The notes under the pieces are model-generated. The model saw only the letters and a list, made by a program, of their open reading frames with translations, ran no database searches and was not told where the DNA came from. Shown piece after piece: positions 5,619 through 6,666 of a stretch of DNA of 6,666 bases. The DNA is from JBCDCU01 sp039180865 (GTDB taxonomy: Bacteria; Pseudomonadota; Alphaproteobacteria; Rhizobiales; JACESI01): the NCBI GenBank assembly GCA_039180865.1, contig JBCDCZ010000251.1, forward strand, positions 1 to 6,666. Reading direction: 5' to 3'. Position 1 is the stretch's first letter, and each line of letters opens with the position of its first letter. Position numbers and translations under genes: made by a program.

Positions 5619-6635
5619 TTAGTGAGCACGATTGATGCAAAAATCGACCGTCTCCAGAAGCGAATCCTTATGGGCGCTGTCAGGCAAAGGTGCGAGTGCA
5701 TCCCGGGCAATTGCACCGTAGTGCCGCGCCCGGTCGATTGTATCGGCTGTCGCATCAAGGTCGGCCATGAGTTGCATGGCGCGCTCAAGATCGCCGTCTT
5801 CAATCTCACCGCGTTCCAGGACCCTGCGCCAGAACTCGCGATTCTCGTCGGTGCCGCGCCGATAGGCGAGGACGACCGGAAGTGTGATTTTACCTTCGCG
5901 GAAATCATCGCCGACTTCCTTGCCGAGTGTCTTTGAGTTGCCGCCATAATCGAGCGCATCATCAATGAGCTGGAAGGCAAGGCCGAGATTGGTTCCATAA
6001 GAGCGGAACGCGGCGCGCTCCTGCTTGCCCTTACCAGCAATCACCGGGCCGACCTCTGCTGCCGCAGAGAAGAGTGCCGCTGTTTTCGAGCGGATCACGG
6101 CAAGATATTCGTCTTCCGTTGTTGCCGTATCTTTTGCTGCTGAGAGCTGGAGCACTTCACCCTCTGCGATAATCGTCGAGGCGGTCGAGAGAATATCGAG
6201 GGCCTCCATGGATCCAACTTCCACCATCATCCGGAACGCCTGGCCGAGGAGGTAGTCACCCACAAGGACACTGGCCTGATTGCCCCACAACATCCGCGCT
6301 GCCGGTTTGCCACGCCGCATGTCGCTTTCGTCAACGACATCATCGTGAAGCAGTGTCGCCGTATGCATGAATTCCACGCTTGCGGCGAGTTTGATATGGC
6401 CGTCGCCCTCATAACCGGACATTTGTGCTGCCGCGATTGTCAGCATTGGACGGAGACGTTTTCCGCCTGATAAAATGAGATGGCGGGCAATTTCCGGGAT
6501 AAGCTCCACGTGTGAGCCCGCTTTAGACAGGATGAGCTGATTGACGCCCTCCATATCCTCGCTCACGAGTTCCAGAAATGCATCCATTGATGCCTTACCG
6601 GTTTCAGCCTCTTCAAAGGGAACGACGACGCCCAA
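5619..6635 (-). CDS. Long-chain polyprenyl (probably decaprenyl) diphosphate synthase
   Basis: This 338-residue trans-prenyltransferase adds IPP units to an allylic diphosphate to make the side chain of ubiquinone. Both Asp-rich motifs are intact: LLHDDVVDESDMRRGKP with D98-D99-x-x-D102, and LIDDALDY with D225-D226-x-x-D229. GGKRLRP (57-63) binds IPP. The residue five before the first Asp is a small Ala (MHTATLLHDD), as in enzymes making long chains, and decaprenyl fits the usual Q-10 of alphaproteobacteria; the exact length is inferred. The start chosen is TTG at 6635, giving MGVVVPFEE as in rhizobial homologues remembered, with AAGGAG at 6647-6642 six bases upstream. A TTG at 6650 would place that ribosome binding site inside the gene. 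The 31 bases beyond the start hold only the 5' leader. The stop is TAA at 5621-5619. Confidence 0.93.
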   Translation of the reverse strand: MGVVVPFEEAETGKASMDAFLELVSEDMEGVNQLILSKAGSHVELIPEIARHLILSGGKRLRPMLTIAAAQMSGYEGDGHIKLAASVEFMHTATLLHDDVVDESDMRRGKPAARMLWGNQASVLVGDYLLGQAFRMMVEVGSMEALDILSTASTIIAEGEVLQLSAAKDTATTEDEYLAVIRSKTAALFSAAAEVGPVIAGKGKQERAAFRSYGTNLGLAFQLIDDALDYGGNSKTLGKEVGDDFREGKITLPVVLAYRRGTDENREFWRRVLERGEIEDGDLERAMQLMADLDATADTIDRARHYGAIARDALAPLPDSAHKDSLLETVDFCINRAH

Positions 6636-6641
6636 AACCAA

Positions 6642-6647
6642 CTCCTT
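6642..6647 (-). promoter_or_regulatory. Ribosome binding site of the polyprenyl synthase gene
   Basis: AAGGAG on the minus strand, six bases before TTG 6635. It argues for that start over the in-frame TTG at 6650, which lies upstream of it. Confidence 0.55.
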
Positions 6648-6666
6648 CAATCAAAAACCGGCACAG

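Noticed and set aside
5375..6040. A 221-codon frame on the minus strand overlapping the polyprenyl synthase gene
   Set aside because: Its upstream two thirds are a frame shadow of the synthase gene, with Ser/Arg-rich composition, and it runs through the terminator. Only its last 28 codons were kept as a weak leader ORF.
1..6666. CRISPR array, transposase, integrase, tRNA or rRNA genes
   Set aside because: None was seen on either strand: no regularly spaced repeats, no mobile-element protein motifs and no tRNA-like cloverleaf with CCA or TTC-loop features.

Overview
The window looks like chromosome of an alphaproteobacterium, most likely of the order Hyphomicrobiales (Rhizobiales). This rests on moderate-to-high GC, the set and style of the proteins (a decaprenyl-type polyprenyl synthase, IspE, MoaB and a PA0069-type radical SAM protein lying together), and an alphaproteobacterial-type LexA box (GTTC-N7-GTTC). 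Family assignments are made by eye from motifs; no database search was run.

Layout from right to left, the direction in which most genes are transcribed. A long-chain polyprenyl (probably decaprenyl) diphosphate synthase (6635-5619, minus) ends in a good intrinsic terminator (5578-5541). A 162-base leader then precedes a secreted TPR-repeat protein (5378-3654, minus), followed after 54 bases by ispE (3599-2712, minus), the CDP-ME kinase of the MEP isoprenoid pathway. A single plus-strand gene, an AqpS-like aquaglyceroporin (2069-2734), converges on ispE and overlaps its 3' end by 23 bases. It diverges from moaB (1931-1380, minus; molybdenum cofactor). Last is a radical SAM protein of the spore-photoproduct-lyase-like/PA0069 family (1292-141, minus) with its own SOS-type operator. 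The left 140 bases hold no convincing gene but contain three nested perfect inverted repeats.

How the genes fit together: IspE (making the IPP/DMAPP precursors) and the polyprenyl synthase (condensing them into the ubiquinone side chain) belong to one metabolic stream, with the TPR protein between them. MoaB and the radical SAM protein are separate functions. The aquaporin is the outsider: it is antisense to its neighbours, has its own palindromic operator candidate, and carries an atypical selectivity filter (Val where the near-universal Arg sits), as in arsenic-linked channels.

No entirely new system is evident. The most rewarding signals are the LexA box in front of the radical SAM gene, the Arg-less aquaglyceroporin with its operator, and the structured element at the left edge.
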